In this document: positions 25,373 to 35,557 of the stretch, one piece after another
Layout of the letters: every line of letters begins with the position of its first letter
Position numbering within the stretch: position 1 is the stretch's first letter
Assembly: GCF_050433505.1 (NCBI RefSeq)
Contig: NZ_JBNPXC010000001.1
Span: 1,054,001 to 1,118,000, forward strand
Length of the DNA: 64,000 nt
Source of the DNA: Methanobacterium_D oryzae
Lineage (GTDB): Archaea; Methanobacteriota; Methanobacteria; Methanobacteriales; Methanobacteriaceae
Reading direction: 5' to 3'
Program-made: the position numbers and the translations under genes
Notes under the pieces: model-generated
Told to the model about the DNA's origin: nothing
The model's database searches: none
What the model saw: the letters and a program-made list of their open reading frames with translations, nothing else

Positions 25373-27799
25373 TTGGATAAACTTAAACACGAGGGGATTA
25401 AAGCAGAGAATAAATTCAAAGAGATATTCCTGAAATCCCCTATAGGAATTTTATTTTACAATAAAGATGGTGAATTAATTGAGTTAAACCAATCGGCCTT
25501 GGATATTACAGGGGTTATCAAATTAGAAGATATTGATATTTTAAACTTATTTGATAACCCTGATGTTGCTTCAAGAAAAGAAAAACTAATTAGTGAAGGA
25601 ATAATCAAATTTCAGTCCAAGATGGATTTTGAGAAAATTCGAAAAACAAGATCTTATACTCCCAATAGATTAGGAATTGCATATTTGGACTGGATCATTT
25701 CTGTTATTAATTCTGAATATTTAGTGCAAGTCCAAGATATAAGTGAGCGTAAACAAGCAGAAGAAGCATTAAAAGAAAGTGAAAAAAAATTAGAAGCTAT
25801 AATTCAAGGTTCTCCTGTTCTTACATTCATCATTGACCATAATCATAAAGTTATCTATTGGAACAAGGCCATTGAAGAATACAGTGGAATTAAAGCTAAA
25901 GAAGTTGTAGGCACAAAGGATCATTGGAAGGCGCTTTATGAGAAAGAAAGACCTACTATGGTTGATTTATTGGTAGAAGGAGATATTGAAGGATTTTCCA
26001 AATGGTATTCTGAAAAGTATACTAAATCAAAAATTGTGGATGGAGCATACGAGGTTGAGGAATATTTCCTAACTATGGGTATTCTTCCGGGCAAAAAGGG
26101 AAGATGGCTGCATGCCACTGCATGTACTATCAAAGACTCTGAAGATAACATAATTGGGGCAATGGAAATACTTCAAGATATAACCGAGCGTAAAAATGCA
26201 GAAGATAAATTACAAAAATTAATTAGTACTTTGGACTTTAAAGTCCAAAAAAGAACTATAGAGCTTAATAAAACTAATGAATACTTAATAAAGGAAATTG
26301 AAGAACGAAAACAGGTTGAATATAAACTTAAAGAACAGCTAAACTTTTTACAGCATTTAATGGATACCATACCCGCACCCATTTTTCATAAAAACACAGA
26401 TTATATATATATTGGCTGTAATCGGGCTTTTGAAGAGGCTATAGGGCTATCTGGGGAAAAAATTATTGGAAAGACACAATATGAGATTGCACCCAAAGAA
26501 TTAGCTGACAAATACTATGAGATGGATAGTGAACTGTTTGAAAATCCCGGTACTCAAGTTTATGAAACTATTGTTCAGTACTCTGATGGTACGATGCATG
26601 ATGTTGTCTTTAACAAGGCGACATACACAGATATTGCTGGTAATGTTATTGGGCTTATTGGAGTTATAACAGATATTACAGAACGTAAAAAAGTCGAAAC
26701 AGCTTTAAAAGTAAGTGAAAAACGTTACCGTACTTTATATAATGATAACCCTTCTATGTACTTTACAGTGGATAAGGAATTTAGGGTATTATCTGTTAAC
26801 CGCTTTGGGGCTAAAGAACTTGGTTATAATGTCCATGAACTAATCGGCCAACATTTATCAATTATATATCATGAAGAAGACGAAGAATTCGCAGAACAAA
26901 AATTAAACCAGACTCTAGAAAATCCGGGTCAAGTATTTCGTTGGGAGCTACGTAAAGTTCGTAAAGATGGCAGCATTTTATGGATAAAAGAAACAGCAAT
27001 AGCATTAAAAGAACCTGACGAAAATATTGTCATTTACACAGTTTGTGAAGATATTACAGATCGTAAAAATACTGAAAAGAAGCTTAAAGAGCTTGTAGAT
27101 GAGTTAAAGCGTTCTAATAATGAATTACAGCAGTTTGCATATATTACAAGTCATGATCTTCAAGAGCCTCTTAGAACTATAGCAAGTTTTACTCAGCTTC
27201 TTGAAAGGAGATATAAAGGTCAACTTGATAGTGATGCTGATGAATTCATTGGTTTTATTGTAGATGCTGCTATTCGTATGAAGGAAATGATCAAGGGTTT
27301 ACTTGATTATTCTCGTGTTGGAACTAAAAAAACTGAATTTAAAGAAATCGATATGAATATAAAGCTTAATAAAGCTTTGTCTAACCTCAAAGCATCTATT
27401 GATGAAAATAAGGCTGAAATTACTTATGATTATCTTCCAACCATCCTTGCTGACTCAGGTCAGATGATTAGAGTATTCCAGAACTTAATTGGTAATGCTA
27501 TCAAGTTTAGAAAACTTAAAGAACCTCCAAAAATTCACGTTGCATGTCAAATAAATATTGAAAATAATGAATATATATTTAGTGTATCTGATAATGGAAT
27601 AGGAATGGAAAAAGGATATACAGATAAAATTTTTGAAGTATTCAAAAGATTACATACTATGGATAAATATCAAGGAGCGGGGATAGGTCTATCAGTGGTT
27701 AAAAGAATTATAGAACAACATGGTGGCAGAATATGGGTTGAATCTAAATTAGGCAAAGGTTCAACTTTCTATTTTACAATACCTCTCAGATCTACATAA
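25373..27799 (+). CDS. Cytoplasmic multi-PAS sensor histidine kinase
   Basis: An 808-aa protein without membrane segments or signal peptide. Four PAS/PAC units are seen at about residues 10-120, 135-270, 320-440 and 445-570, three ending in a DITER/DITDR-type motif. A coiled coil follows, then a HisKA-type dimerisation helix with phospho-acceptor His594 in TSHDLQEPLR. The ATPase domain has NLIGNAIKF near 705, DNGIGME near 740 and GAGIGLSVVKRIIEQHGG near 770. No response regulator gene is adjacent, so the partner is unknown. The TTG at 25373 is used because no ATG occurs before residue 80. Confidence 0.92.
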   Translation: MDKLKHEGIKAENKFKEIFLKSPIGILFYNKDGELIELNQSALDITGVIKLEDIDILNLFDNPDVASRKEKLISEGIIKFQSKMDFEKIRKTRSYTPNRLGIAYLDWIISVINSEYLVQVQDISERKQAEEALKESEKKLEAIIQGSPVLTFIIDHNHKVIYWNKAIEEYSGIKAKEVVGTKDHWKALYEKERPTMVDLLVEGDIEGFSKWYSEKYTKSKIVDGAYEVEEYFLTMGILPGKKGRWLHATACTIKDSEDNIIGAMEILQDITERKNAEDKLQKLISTLDFKVQKRTIELNKTNEYLIKEIEERKQVEYKLKEQLNFLQHLMDTIPAPIFHKNTDYIYIGCNRAFEEAIGLSGEKIIGKTQYEIAPKELADKYYEMDSELFENPGTQVYETIVQYSDGTMHDVVFNKATYTDIAGNVIGLIGVITDITERKKVETALKVSEKRYRTLYNDNPSMYFTVDKEFRVLSVNRFGAKELGYNVHELIGQHLSIIYHEEDEEFAEQKLNQTLENPGQVFRWELRKVRKDGSILWIKETAIALKEPDENIVIYTVCEDITDRKNTEKKLKELVDELKRSNNELQQFAYITSHDLQEPLRTIASFTQLLERRYKGQLDSDADEFIGFIVDAAIRMKEMIKGLLDYSRVGTKKTEFKEIDMNIKLNKALSNLKASIDENKAEITYDYLPTILADSGQMIRVFQNLIGNAIKFRKLKEPPKIHVACQINIENNEYIFSVSDNGIGMEKGYTDKIFEVFKRLHTMDKYQGAGIGLSVVKRIIEQHGGRIWVESKLGKGSTFYFTIPLRST

Positions 27800-27827
27800 T
27801 TGAGTTGAAAAAGTTTAAAGAATTAAT

Positions 27828-28793
27828 TTACACATGCCTGCATTCACCAGAAATAATTTTTTTAAGGGATCCATCCTCAAGTTCTAAAATTAAAGCTCCT
27901 TCACGGGTCACGCCTACAGCTTCTCCCTTTATGAATTTAGTACCTGTTTTAACCTCTACTTTGCTTCCAATTGTTTTTGAGCATCTACGCCATTTATTTA
28001 AGATATTGTTGAAATTACCCTTGTTGAATTCATCATATGTCTTTTCAAAATTGTCAAGGAATTTTTGAACCAGTATCATACGAGATATATCTTCGTTTAA
28101 CTCATTTTTTAGGGATGTTGCAGTATCTCTAAATTCTGGAGGAATTAAATCTAAGTCTATATTAGCATCAATTCCAATTCCTACAACAATATAATCTATT
28201 GTATTATCTCCAGTGCTTATTTCAGTTAATATTCCACAAACCTTTTTATTTTCTATTAAAATATCATTTGGCCATTTAATACCAACATCAAGACCATATT
28301 CATCTTTAATAGTTTTAGCAGCTGCAACACCAGCTGTAAATGTTAATTGGGGTGCATTAATGGGTAAAGTATCGGGTCTTAAGACAATAGACATCCAGGC
28401 ACCTCCGAGTGGAGATACCCATGTTTTGCCACGTCTGCCTCTTCCTCTGCTTTGACTTTCTGCAATTACAACTGTTCCTTCAGGTGCTCCATTTTGGGCC
28501 AATTTCTTTGCAACTTCATTTGTAGAATCAACTTGTCTAAAATAATGAATCTCTTTTCCAATATAATTTGTATTTAATTCACTCTGGAGTTTATGAGGTA
28601 GTATTAAAGTTAAATCTTCTTTAAGTCTGAATTGACTATCTTGGGAAGATTCTATTGTATACCCTTCATTTATAAGAGATTCAATATGTTTTTCAATGCT
28701 TGTTTTGGGAATTTCAAGTTCTGAAACCAAGTCATCAATAGGGACATAATCTCCTTTTTTTCCATAAAGGGCTTCTAATACCTTATTTTTCAC
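27828..28793 (-). CDS. birA: Biotin protein ligase with N-terminal HTH
   Basis: Attaches biotin to carrier proteins, here surely the pyruvate carboxylase carrier subunit. It has 321 aa. Residues 1-60 form a winged-helix domain (YVPIDDLVSELEIPKTSIEKHIESL), so it may also repress transcription as bacterial BirA does. The catalytic domain has DSTNEVAKKLA near 90, GRGRRGKTW near 116 and KWPNDILIENKKVCGIL near 170. GTG start. It lies 35 nt behind pycA on the same strand. It converges on the histidine kinase with a 28-bp gap. Confidence 0.95.
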   Translation of the reverse strand: MKNKVLEALYGKKGDYVPIDDLVSELEIPKTSIEKHIESLINEGYTIESSQDSQFRLKEDLTLILPHKLQSELNTNYIGKEIHYFRQVDSTNEVAKKLAQNGAPEGTVVIAESQSRGRGRRGKTWVSPLGGAWMSIVLRPDTLPINAPQLTFTAGVAAAKTIKDEYGLDVGIKWPNDILIENKKVCGILTEISTGDNTIDYIVVGIGIDANIDLDLIPPEFRDTATSLKNELNEDISRMILVQKFLDNFEKTYDEFNKGNFNNILNKWRRCSKTIGSKVEVKTGTKFIKGEAVGVTREGALILELEDGSLKKIISGECRHV

Positions 28794-28828
28794 TTTAACA
28801 CCTCATTAGTTTTTAAATGAAATAATAA

Positions 28829-30313
28829 TCATTTTTTTGCTTCATTTAAATTAGCCATATAATTATTTACAGCAGCAGAAACTGCAGCAATTTTAGGTGA
28901 AGGTAAAAATGTAGATTTAAGCCTTGCAGCTCTCTCTTCATCTGCTTTAATTACTTCTTTCATATGTCCCATTATCTCATCACGATACTGGTCAACGAAG
29001 TGTGTATGTAATTTTCCCTCACGGAAATGCTCACTTAGCATCATGGATTTATGGAATGGAATTGTGGTTTTAACTCCCAAAATGATATATTCATCTAATG
29101 CCCTTCTCATTCGGGCTATAGCTTCATTTCTTGTCATTCCATATACTATAAGTTTTGATATCATTGAATCATAAAAGGGAGGTATTGTATAGTTCATATA
29201 GACTCCACTATCAACTCTAACTCCAATTCCTCCTGGAGAACGATAACCTGTTATTTTACCAGGATTTGGAGCGAAATCAGCCATTGGATCTTCTGCATTA
29301 ATCCTGCACTCAATTGCATGACCTTTAACAGTAATATCTTCTTGTTCGCAACATAATTCATTTCCAGCAGCTATCTTAAGTTGTTGCTTTACAAGATCTA
29401 TACCGGTAACTATTTCTGTAATTGGATGTTCCACTTGAATACGTGTGTTCATTTCAAGGAAGTAATATTCCTCATTTGAATATAAAAATTCAACAGTCCC
29501 TGCATTTGTATATCCAATAGAAGAAGCAGCTCTAACTGCCGCACTTCCCATCTCTTCTCTTAATCCTTCGGTCATGATAGGGGAAGGAGATTCTTCTATT
29601 AACTTTTGATGTCTTCTCTGAATTGAACACTCCCTATCTGCAACATGGATAGTGTTCCCATGCTCATCTGCAAGGATCTGGAATTCAATATGACGTGGTT
29701 CTTCAATGTATTTTTCAATATAGATCGTTGAATCTCCAAATGCAGAAGCAGCAACTGATTGTGTGGATTCAAGTGCCCGTACTAGTTCATCTTCTTCATA
29801 AACTGTACGCATTCCAATTCCCCCACCACCAGCAGAAGCTTTTACAATAACTGGATATCCAATAGATTCTGCTATAGAAACTGCCTCATCAAGTTGATTT
29901 ACTCTTTTAGCAGTACCTGGAACTACAGGAACACCTGCAGATTCCATTAATTTTTTGGACTCAATTTTACTCCCCATAGATTCTATAACAGATCCTTTCG
30001 GACCAATTAGTTTGATGCCATGTTTTTCACATTCTTCCCCCAGTTTGGCATTCTCAGCTAGAAATCCATATCCTGGATGAATTGCTTCAGCACCACATTT
30101 TTCTGCAACATCAATTATCTTTTCAATATTTAAATAACTCTGTGATGGGCTTGGTTTTCCTATATTATATGCTTCATCAGCATATTTTGCAAAAAGAGAA
30201 TTCTGATCAGCATCTGAATATACTGCGACACTTTTTACACCAAGTTCTTTACAAGCTCTCATGACTCTTATTGCGATTTCTCCACGGTTAGCAATTAGGA
30301 TTTTATTAAACAT
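28829..30313 (-). CDS. pycA: Pyruvate carboxylase subunit A (biotin carboxylase)
   Basis: ATP-dependent carboxylation of biotin, the first half-reaction of pyruvate carboxylase, which supplies oxaloacetate for the incomplete TCA path in methanogens. It has 494 aa. The ATP-grasp loop KASAGGGGIGMR is near residue 158, HIEFQILADEHGN near 206, EMNTRIQVEHPITE near 285 and RINAEDP near 335. SD GAGGAG. Pairing with birA is the arrangement I recall from Methanobacteriales. The carrier subunit (pycB) is not in the window. The closely related acetyl-CoA carboxylase subunit is less likely given that pairing. Confidence 0.93.
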   Translation of the reverse strand: MFNKILIANRGEIAIRVMRACKELGVKSVAVYSDADQNSLFAKYADEAYNIGKPSPSQSYLNIEKIIDVAEKCGAEAIHPGYGFLAENAKLGEECEKHGIKLIGPKGSVIESMGSKIESKKLMESAGVPVVPGTAKRVNQLDEAVSIAESIGYPVIVKASAGGGGIGMRTVYEEDELVRALESTQSVAASAFGDSTIYIEKYIEEPRHIEFQILADEHGNTIHVADRECSIQRRHQKLIEESPSPIMTEGLREEMGSAAVRAASSIGYTNAGTVEFLYSNEEYYFLEMNTRIQVEHPITEIVTGIDLVKQQLKIAAGNELCCEQEDITVKGHAIECRINAEDPMADFAPNPGKITGYRSPGGIGVRVDSGVYMNYTIPPFYDSMISKLIVYGMTRNEAIARMRRALDEYIILGVKTTIPFHKSMMLSEHFREGKLHTHFVDQYRDEIMGHMKEVIKADEERAARLKSTFLPSPKIAAVSAAVNNYMANLNEAKK

Positions 30314-30506
30314 AATATCTCCTCTGTGTAATTGTAGAAGTCTAAGATTGACTTTGAAACCATATCATACTAAATTTACTTTAATTATAATTTAATTTTT
30401 AAATTAATTATATTAATTTATTTTTAATCTATGTTTATTTCATTATATTATTATTTGTAAAAACAGAAATTTAAACTAATGAACATATATTTTGGAAAAT
30501 GTTAAA

Positions 30507-31139
30507 ATGAAAAATAAGAAAATTACCAAAAAAAGACATCTGGAAATGATACTTCAAGGAATACCTCCTCATAAATCTCCAAAGGTTCATTTAGAACAAT
30601 ATACAACTCCTGCAAGTATTGCTGCCGATATTTTATGGAATGCATATTCTCTTGGTGATATAAGGGATAAAAAAATCGTTGATTTGGGGTGTGGAACAGG
30701 AATATTGGCCATTGGAGCTGCATTACTGGGGGCAAAAGAAGTTATTGGAGTAGATATTGATCCTGAAACAATAAAAATTGCAGAAATGCAAGCATCTAAA
30801 GTTGGTGTTAAGGATGTAACTAAGTTCATTTCAATGGATGTCCGGAACATTAACCAAAAAGCAGATACAGTAATACAAAATCCTCCTTTTGGAGCTCAAA
30901 AAGCAGGAACAAAAAATGCAGATAGACTTTTTATGAAAAAAGCAATTAAAATTGCACCAGTCGTATATTCTTTTCATATTAAAGAAACAGAAGAATTTGT
31001 AGAGAAGTTTTTTGATTCATTGGGTGGTTCTACAACTTACAAGTTTTATTATAGTTTTAAAATACCTAAAATATATGATTTTCATCAAAAAGAAAAAATA
31101 AACATTGATGTAGTTGTATTACGAATTGAAAAAGCTTAA
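30507..31139 (+). CDS. METTL5-like class I methyltransferase (rRNA adenine N6)
   Basis: A 210-aa SAM-dependent methylase. The SAM site VDLGCGTGILAIGAALLGA is near residue 55, DIDPETIKIAE near 82, and the catalytic NPPFG near 125 marks N6-adenine chemistry. The N-terminal LEQYTTPASIAADILW is typical of the archaeal and eukaryotic METTL5 group, which modifies one adenosine in small-subunit rRNA; that target is inferred. ATG 30507 is chosen; an in-frame TTG at 30492 is possible. It is divergent from pycA. Confidence 0.85.
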   Translation: MKNKKITKKRHLEMILQGIPPHKSPKVHLEQYTTPASIAADILWNAYSLGDIRDKKIVDLGCGTGILAIGAALLGAKEVIGVDIDPETIKIAEMQASKVGVKDVTKFISMDVRNINQKADTVIQNPPFGAQKAGTKNADRLFMKKAIKIAPVVYSFHIKETEEFVEKFFDSLGGSTTYKFYYSFKIPKIYDFHQKEKINIDVVVLRIEKA

Positions 31140-31287
31140 ATATGTAAAATAGAATAAATTAAATTAATATAGTTAAGTGAAATTGGGATTTAAAAGGAAT
31201 TTCAATACCGCAAACTATTAAATATTAATTAAATCATAGATATTAAAGATACTTTTAAAAGTGAATTAAGGAAAAATATCTACAATA

Positions 31288-31295
31288 TTTATATA
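31288..31295 (+). promoter_or_regulatory. Candidate TATA box of the ribosomal superoperon
   Basis: TTTATATA lies 68-75 bp before the ATG of the SPOUT methylase that opens the operon. A second AT run at 31321-31340 is an alternative. The rest of the 31140-31362 gap has no gene. Confidence 0.5.
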
Positions 31296-31362
31296 CAACT
31301 TCTACTAAATCTAAGAAGGTTATACACATATATATATAAAAGATAAAAACAAATAGTGGAAA

Positions 31363-32178
31363 ATGGCACAAAGACATTTATCCATTTTTATACCTGCCTC
31401 AATAACTGCTGAGACTAAAGATTTGAGAATAAAAACTTACAAGGTAGGTTTAATTGGTAGATCTGCAGCCATATTCAAGGCTGACAGAATCGTTGTTTAT
31501 AACGATAATTCTGATAGGAAAGAGGTAAAGTTTATTAGTGATGTCCTCGCTTATATGAATACGCCTCAATACCTTCGTAAAAAGGTATTTCCAATCTCAA
31601 GGGAATTAAAAAACGTGGGAATTCTTCCACCACTTAGAACTCCCCACCATCCAACAGATGAACCCAATGTAGGCGATTACAGGCAAGGGTTCACTATAAA
31701 ACGGACAAAGAAAGGTACAATAGTTGATATTGGAGCGGATAAACCCGCACTTTGTCGTGAAAAACTCAGCGTTAATAAGGTATTTAGCTTCCGCATAGTG
31801 AAGCTCACTAAAAAAGAAATATTAATAGAACCAGATAAACCCGACTTTTATTGGGGTTATGAGGTTTTATCTACTTATAAGGACTTGTATGAAAGTGTAC
31901 AGGAAGTTAAACCAGACTTAGTCATAGGTACTTCCAGATACGCAGAGCCCATCACTTCTATTTTAGATGAAGTAAAGCACAAGATAAAAGATGCCAAACA
32001 CTTGGCTATTTTGTTTGGTGGTCCTTATTCAGGCTTGCATGAACTTATTCAGGGCCGAAAAAACATAATAGATCTTGAAGTCAATACAGTCCCATCACAA
32101 GGAACTAAGACTATAAGGACTGAAGAGGCGGTTTTAACAACTTTATCTGTATTTAACTTGCTTTTAAATGCAGAATAA
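31363..32178 (+). CDS. SPOUT-class RNA methyltransferase (DUF171/COG2106)
   Basis: A 271-aa alpha/beta-knot RNA methylase of the COG2106 family, the first gene of the ribosomal operon in Methanobacteriales. Features are an N-terminal strand region (LSIFIPASITAETKDLRIKTYKVGLIGRSAAIF), an inserted OB-like domain in the middle, and a C-terminal knot (LAILFGGPYSGLHELIQG, then DLEVNTVPSQGTKTIRTEEAVLTTL). Substrate is unproven; 23S rRNA is plausible from the eukaryotic relatives. It is followed by rplC after 44 nt. Confidence 0.88.
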   Translation: MAQRHLSIFIPASITAETKDLRIKTYKVGLIGRSAAIFKADRIVVYNDNSDRKEVKFISDVLAYMNTPQYLRKKVFPISRELKNVGILPPLRTPHHPTDEPNVGDYRQGFTIKRTKKGTIVDIGADKPALCREKLSVNKVFSFRIVKLTKKEILIEPDKPDFYWGYEVLSTYKDLYESVQEVKPDLVIGTSRYAEPITSILDEVKHKIKDAKHLAILFGGPYSGLHELIQGRKNIIDLEVNTVPSQGTKTIRTEEAVLTTLSVFNLLLNAE

Positions 32179-32222
32179 ATAGGAAAATTGAAAGAATTGT
32201 GAAGTAAGGAGGTAACTTAAAA

Positions 32223-33233
32223 ATGACTAGACATCATCAACCAAGAAAAGGATCAGTTGCATTTAGTCCTCGAAAGAGAGCAGCTAAACAATCCCCAAGG
32301 ATTAAATCCTGGCCTGAAACCGAAGATAAAGGGTTACTCGGTTTTGCAGGATATAAAGTGGGAATGACCCACGTGACAATGACTGACAACAGGAAAAATT
32401 CACCAACAGAAGGAATGGAGATATCAACTCCGGTGACTATACTTGAAGTACCACCTGTTGTTGTAATGGGCATAAGAGCCTACAAAAAAACTAGTCATGG
32501 ACTTAAAACCATGATGGATGTAATGGCAAGTGACTTAAGCGAAGACCTTTTGCGAAAAATACCATTACCTGAAGAATATGATACTGATTCTAATTTAACT
32601 AAACTAAATGAAAACATTGACAATATTTTTGATATACACATTTTGATTCATACTAACCCTAAATTTACCAGTGTTCCAAAAAAGAAACCAGAAATAATAG
32701 AATGTGGTGTTGGTGGAACAACAGTTGCTGAAAAACTTGAATACGCTACAAGCATTCTTGGAACTGAAATAAATGCAGCCGACGTTTTTTCTGACGGCGA
32801 ACATGTTGATTCTATAGCTATTACAAAGGGTAAAGGATTTCAGGGCCCTGTAAAAAGATGGGGAGTCAGAATACAATACGGAAAAGCTGCAAGAAGTAGT
32901 AAAGGAAGACACGTTGGTTCATTAGGTCCATGGTCACCAGAAAGAACAATGTGGACCGTTCCACAAGCAGGTCAAATGGGATACCATAAAAGAACTGAAT
33001 ACAACAAAAAAATCCTTAAAATAGCAGATGCATCTGAAGCAGATGCAGTAAACCCTAAAGGTGGATTTGTTAAGTACGGTCTTGTGAAAAATAATTACAT
33101 TATAGTGAAAGGATCACTACCCGGCCCATCAAAAAGGCTTGTAATATTAAGAAAAGCAATGAGACCTCACAGAAAGCACAACGATGCACCAGAAATATCA
33201 TACATATCAACTGCTTCAAAACAGGGAGTTTAA
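32223..33233 (+). CDS. rplC: Ribosomal protein L3
   Basis: Large-subunit uL3 near the peptidyl transferase centre, 336 aa, the long archaeal/eukaryal form. Family marks are the basic N-terminus TRHHQPRKGS, FAGYKVGMTHV near 38 and GKGFQGPVKRWGVR near 200. A strong SD AAGGAGGT precedes the ATG. It is the first ribosomal protein of the superoperon. Confidence 0.97.
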   Translation: MTRHHQPRKGSVAFSPRKRAAKQSPRIKSWPETEDKGLLGFAGYKVGMTHVTMTDNRKNSPTEGMEISTPVTILEVPPVVVMGIRAYKKTSHGLKTMMDVMASDLSEDLLRKIPLPEEYDTDSNLTKLNENIDNIFDIHILIHTNPKFTSVPKKKPEIIECGVGGTTVAEKLEYATSILGTEINAADVFSDGEHVDSIAITKGKGFQGPVKRWGVRIQYGKAARSSKGRHVGSLGPWSPERTMWTVPQAGQMGYHKRTEYNKKILKIADASEADAVNPKGGFVKYGLVKNNYIIVKGSLPGPSKRLVILRKAMRPHRKHNDAPEISYISTASKQGV

Positions 33234-33266
33234 TTATCAAATTTATAATTTTTAATGAGGGATAAG

Positions 33267-34049
33267 ATGAAAAAAATCAAGGTTTATTCATTGGAAGGCG
33301 AAGTCATAGATGAAATCAAGCTGCCTGATATTTTTAACGAAGAATTCAGACCAGATGTCATTAAAAGAGCAGTAATCTCCTCACAAACCGCAAGGATTCA
33401 GCCATGGGGAACAGACCCAATGGCAGGTAAAAGGACAACTGCAGAATCTTATGGTTCCGGTCGTGGTGCAGCAATGGTACCTCGTGTAAAAGGAAGCAGA
33501 CACCCAGCAGGGTCAAAAGCAGCGTTTGTACCTCAAGCTGTAGGTGGTAGGAGAGCACATCCACCAAGGCCTCAAAAAGTCTACCATGAAAAAGTAAACA
33601 GAAAAGAAAGAAGATTAGCTATAAGATCAGCAATTGCTGCAACAACAAATCAGGAATTAGTAGAAACTAGAGGACACAAAATTGCAAATATACCTCAGAT
33701 TCCTTTTGTAATTGATGATGACTTAGCTAAAATTAAAAGTACCAAAGAAACAAGAGAAATATTCAAAAAACTTGGAATAATGGATGATATTGTCCGAGCA
33801 AAAACCGGTAAAAAGATAAGAGCTGGAAAAGGTAAGATGAGGGGCCGAAAATACAAAGTACCAAAAGGACCTCTAATAGTTGTCGGTGAAGACAAAGGAA
33901 TAAGCTTAGGTGCAAGAAACCACCCAGGTGTAGATATAGTATCCGTGGAAAACCTAAATGCTGAACTTTTAGCTCCAGGTACACATCCAGGAAGATTTAC
34001 AATATACACCCGATCAGCTATTGAGAAGTTAGGTGAATTATTCCAATAA
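33267..34049 (+). CDS. rpl4: Ribosomal protein L4
   Basis: uL4 lining the exit tunnel, 260 aa. The loop region QPWGTDPMAGKRTTAESYGSGRG and the RRAHPPRPQKVYHEKVNRKERR stretch are typical of the archaeal protein. ATG 33267 is preferred over ATG 33255 because the GAGGGAT SD (33257-33263) sits between them. Confidence 0.96.
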   Translation: MKKIKVYSLEGEVIDEIKLPDIFNEEFRPDVIKRAVISSQTARIQPWGTDPMAGKRTTAESYGSGRGAAMVPRVKGSRHPAGSKAAFVPQAVGGRRAHPPRPQKVYHEKVNRKERRLAIRSAIAATTNQELVETRGHKIANIPQIPFVIDDDLAKIKSTKETREIFKKLGIMDDIVRAKTGKKIRAGKGKMRGRKYKVPKGPLIVVGEDKGISLGARNHPGVDIVSVENLNAELLAPGTHPGRFTIYTRSAIEKLGELFQ

Positions 34050-34067
34050 TAGAGAGGACGTGTAAAG

Positions 34068-34328
34068 ATGGATCCTTATGCAATAATAATAAAACCGCAT
34101 TTAACTGAAAAAAGTATGAATGCAATTGATCAAAACAATGAACTCACTTTCACCGTATTAAGAACTGCTAGAAAAGCTGAAATAAAAAGTGCATTTGAAG
34201 ACCTTTATGCTGTTAAAGTAGCAAGAGTAAACACACAAATCACCTCAAAAGGTGAAAAAATAGCATATATCAAACTTGCAGCGGAACACAATGCAGAAGA
34301 TATAGCAGTGAAAATGGGTGTATTCTAG
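34068..34328 (+). CDS. rplW: Ribosomal protein L23
   Basis: uL23 at the tunnel exit, docking site for SRP and the translocon, 86 aa. It begins with the family motif IIIKPHLTEKSM and ends with the compact sheet segment ending DIAVKMGVF. It lies 18 nt after L4. A 61-nt gap separates it from L2. Confidence 0.96.
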   Translation: MDPYAIIIKPHLTEKSMNAIDQNNELTFTVLRTARKAEIKSAFEDLYAVKVARVNTQITSKGEKIAYIKLAAEHNAEDIAVKMGVF

Positions 34329-34389
34329 ATACCACACTAATTATAATATCCGCAAAGACCTTTTAAGGTCAAGTATGGAGGAATAAAAA

Positions 34390-35115
34390 ATGGGAAAACG
34401 ATTAAAATCACAAAGAAGTGGGAAAGGAAGTCCTACTTACAAAAGTGCATCTCATCGATTTAAAGGAAAAATCGAATACAGATCATATGATAATATAGAA
34501 AAAGAAGGCAGTTTAAAAGGAAAAATTGCTGATATCATTCATGATCCTGGAAGAACTGCACCAGTAGCATTAGTAAAATTCGAAAATGGTGAAAAAAAAT
34601 TAATTTTAGCGCCAGAAAGCATACAAATTAATGATGAAATTGAATTTGGAGCTTTAGCTTCTATAAAAGCTGGTAATTCACTACCTCTCGCTCAAATTCC
34701 AGAAGGTACACCAGTATATAATCTTGAAAAAATTCCAGGAGACGGAGGAAAATTCGTCAAATCATCTGGAACTCATGCTTCTTTAATAACCCATGATGTA
34801 GGAAAGGCAATCGTAGAATTGCCATCAGGAGAATTGAAAGCATTTAACCCTGCTTGTAGAGCAACAATAGGAGTTGTTGCTGGTGGAGGAAGAAAGGAAA
34901 AACCATTCTTAAAAGCAGGAAATAGATTCTACGCTTTAAACGCTAAGGGTAAAAAGAATGTTAGTGTTAGAGGAGTAGCAATGAACGCAGTAGATCACCC
35001 ACACGGTGGTGGAAACAGACAGCATCCAGGAAGGCCAACAACAGTTTCAAGAAATGCGCCACCAGGAAGAAAAGTCGGTTCAATTGCTGCAAGAAGAACA
35101 GGGAAAAGAAGATAA
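34390..35115 (+). CDS. rplB: Ribosomal protein L2
   Basis: uL2, essential for peptidyl transferase assembly, 241 aa. The C-terminal NAVDHPHGGGNRQHPGRP holds the conserved histidine, and GRTAPVALVKFENGEK near 60 is the RNA-binding region. SD GGAGG is at 34377-34381. Confidence 0.97.
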   Translation: MGKRLKSQRSGKGSPTYKSASHRFKGKIEYRSYDNIEKEGSLKGKIADIIHDPGRTAPVALVKFENGEKKLILAPESIQINDEIEFGALASIKAGNSLPLAQIPEGTPVYNLEKIPGDGGKFVKSSGTHASLITHDVGKAIVELPSGELKAFNPACRATIGVVAGGGRKEKPFLKAGNRFYALNAKGKKNVSVRGVAMNAVDHPHGGGNRQHPGRPTTVSRNAPPGRKVGSIAARRTGKRR

Positions 35116-35134
35116 ATAATAAGGAGGCGACCAA

Positions 35135-35545
35135 TTGGCAAGGAAAGTATTTAAATATCGCGGTTATACCTTAGAAGAATTACAACAAATGCCTTTGGAC
35201 AATGTTATAGATTTGTTCCCATCAAGGCAAAGAAGGTCCCTTAAAAGAGGATTCCTTCCAAGACAAAAAAAGGTACTTGAGAAAATTAGAACTTTGAAAA
35301 AAGAAGGAAACAAAGGCGGAAGACCACAAATAATTAAAACCCATTGTAGAGACATGATTGTACTTCCAGAAATGGTTGGATTAACTTTTGGAATTTACAA
35401 TGGAAAAGAATTCACAGAAGTAACTATACAACCAGAAATGATGGGATGTTACTTTGGAGAATTTGCACCTACAAGAAAACGAGTAGAACACGGAGATCCG
35501 GGAATGGGTGCTACAAGGTCATCTATGTTCGTGCCTCTTAAATAA
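35135..35545 (+). CDS. rpsS: Ribosomal protein S19
   Basis: uS19 of the 30S head, 136 aa. RDMIVLPEMVGLTFGIYNGKEF and GEFAPTRKRVEHG are the family blocks. The TTG start follows AAGGAGG. It has the archaeal N-terminal extension (YRGYTLEELQQMPLD). Confidence 0.96.
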   Translation: MARKVFKYRGYTLEELQQMPLDNVIDLFPSRQRRSLKRGFLPRQKKVLEKIRTLKKEGNKGGRPQIIKTHCRDMIVLPEMVGLTFGIYNGKEFTEVTIQPEMMGCYFGEFAPTRKRVEHGDPGMGATRSSMFVPLK

Positions 35546-35557
35546 GGAGAGAATACA

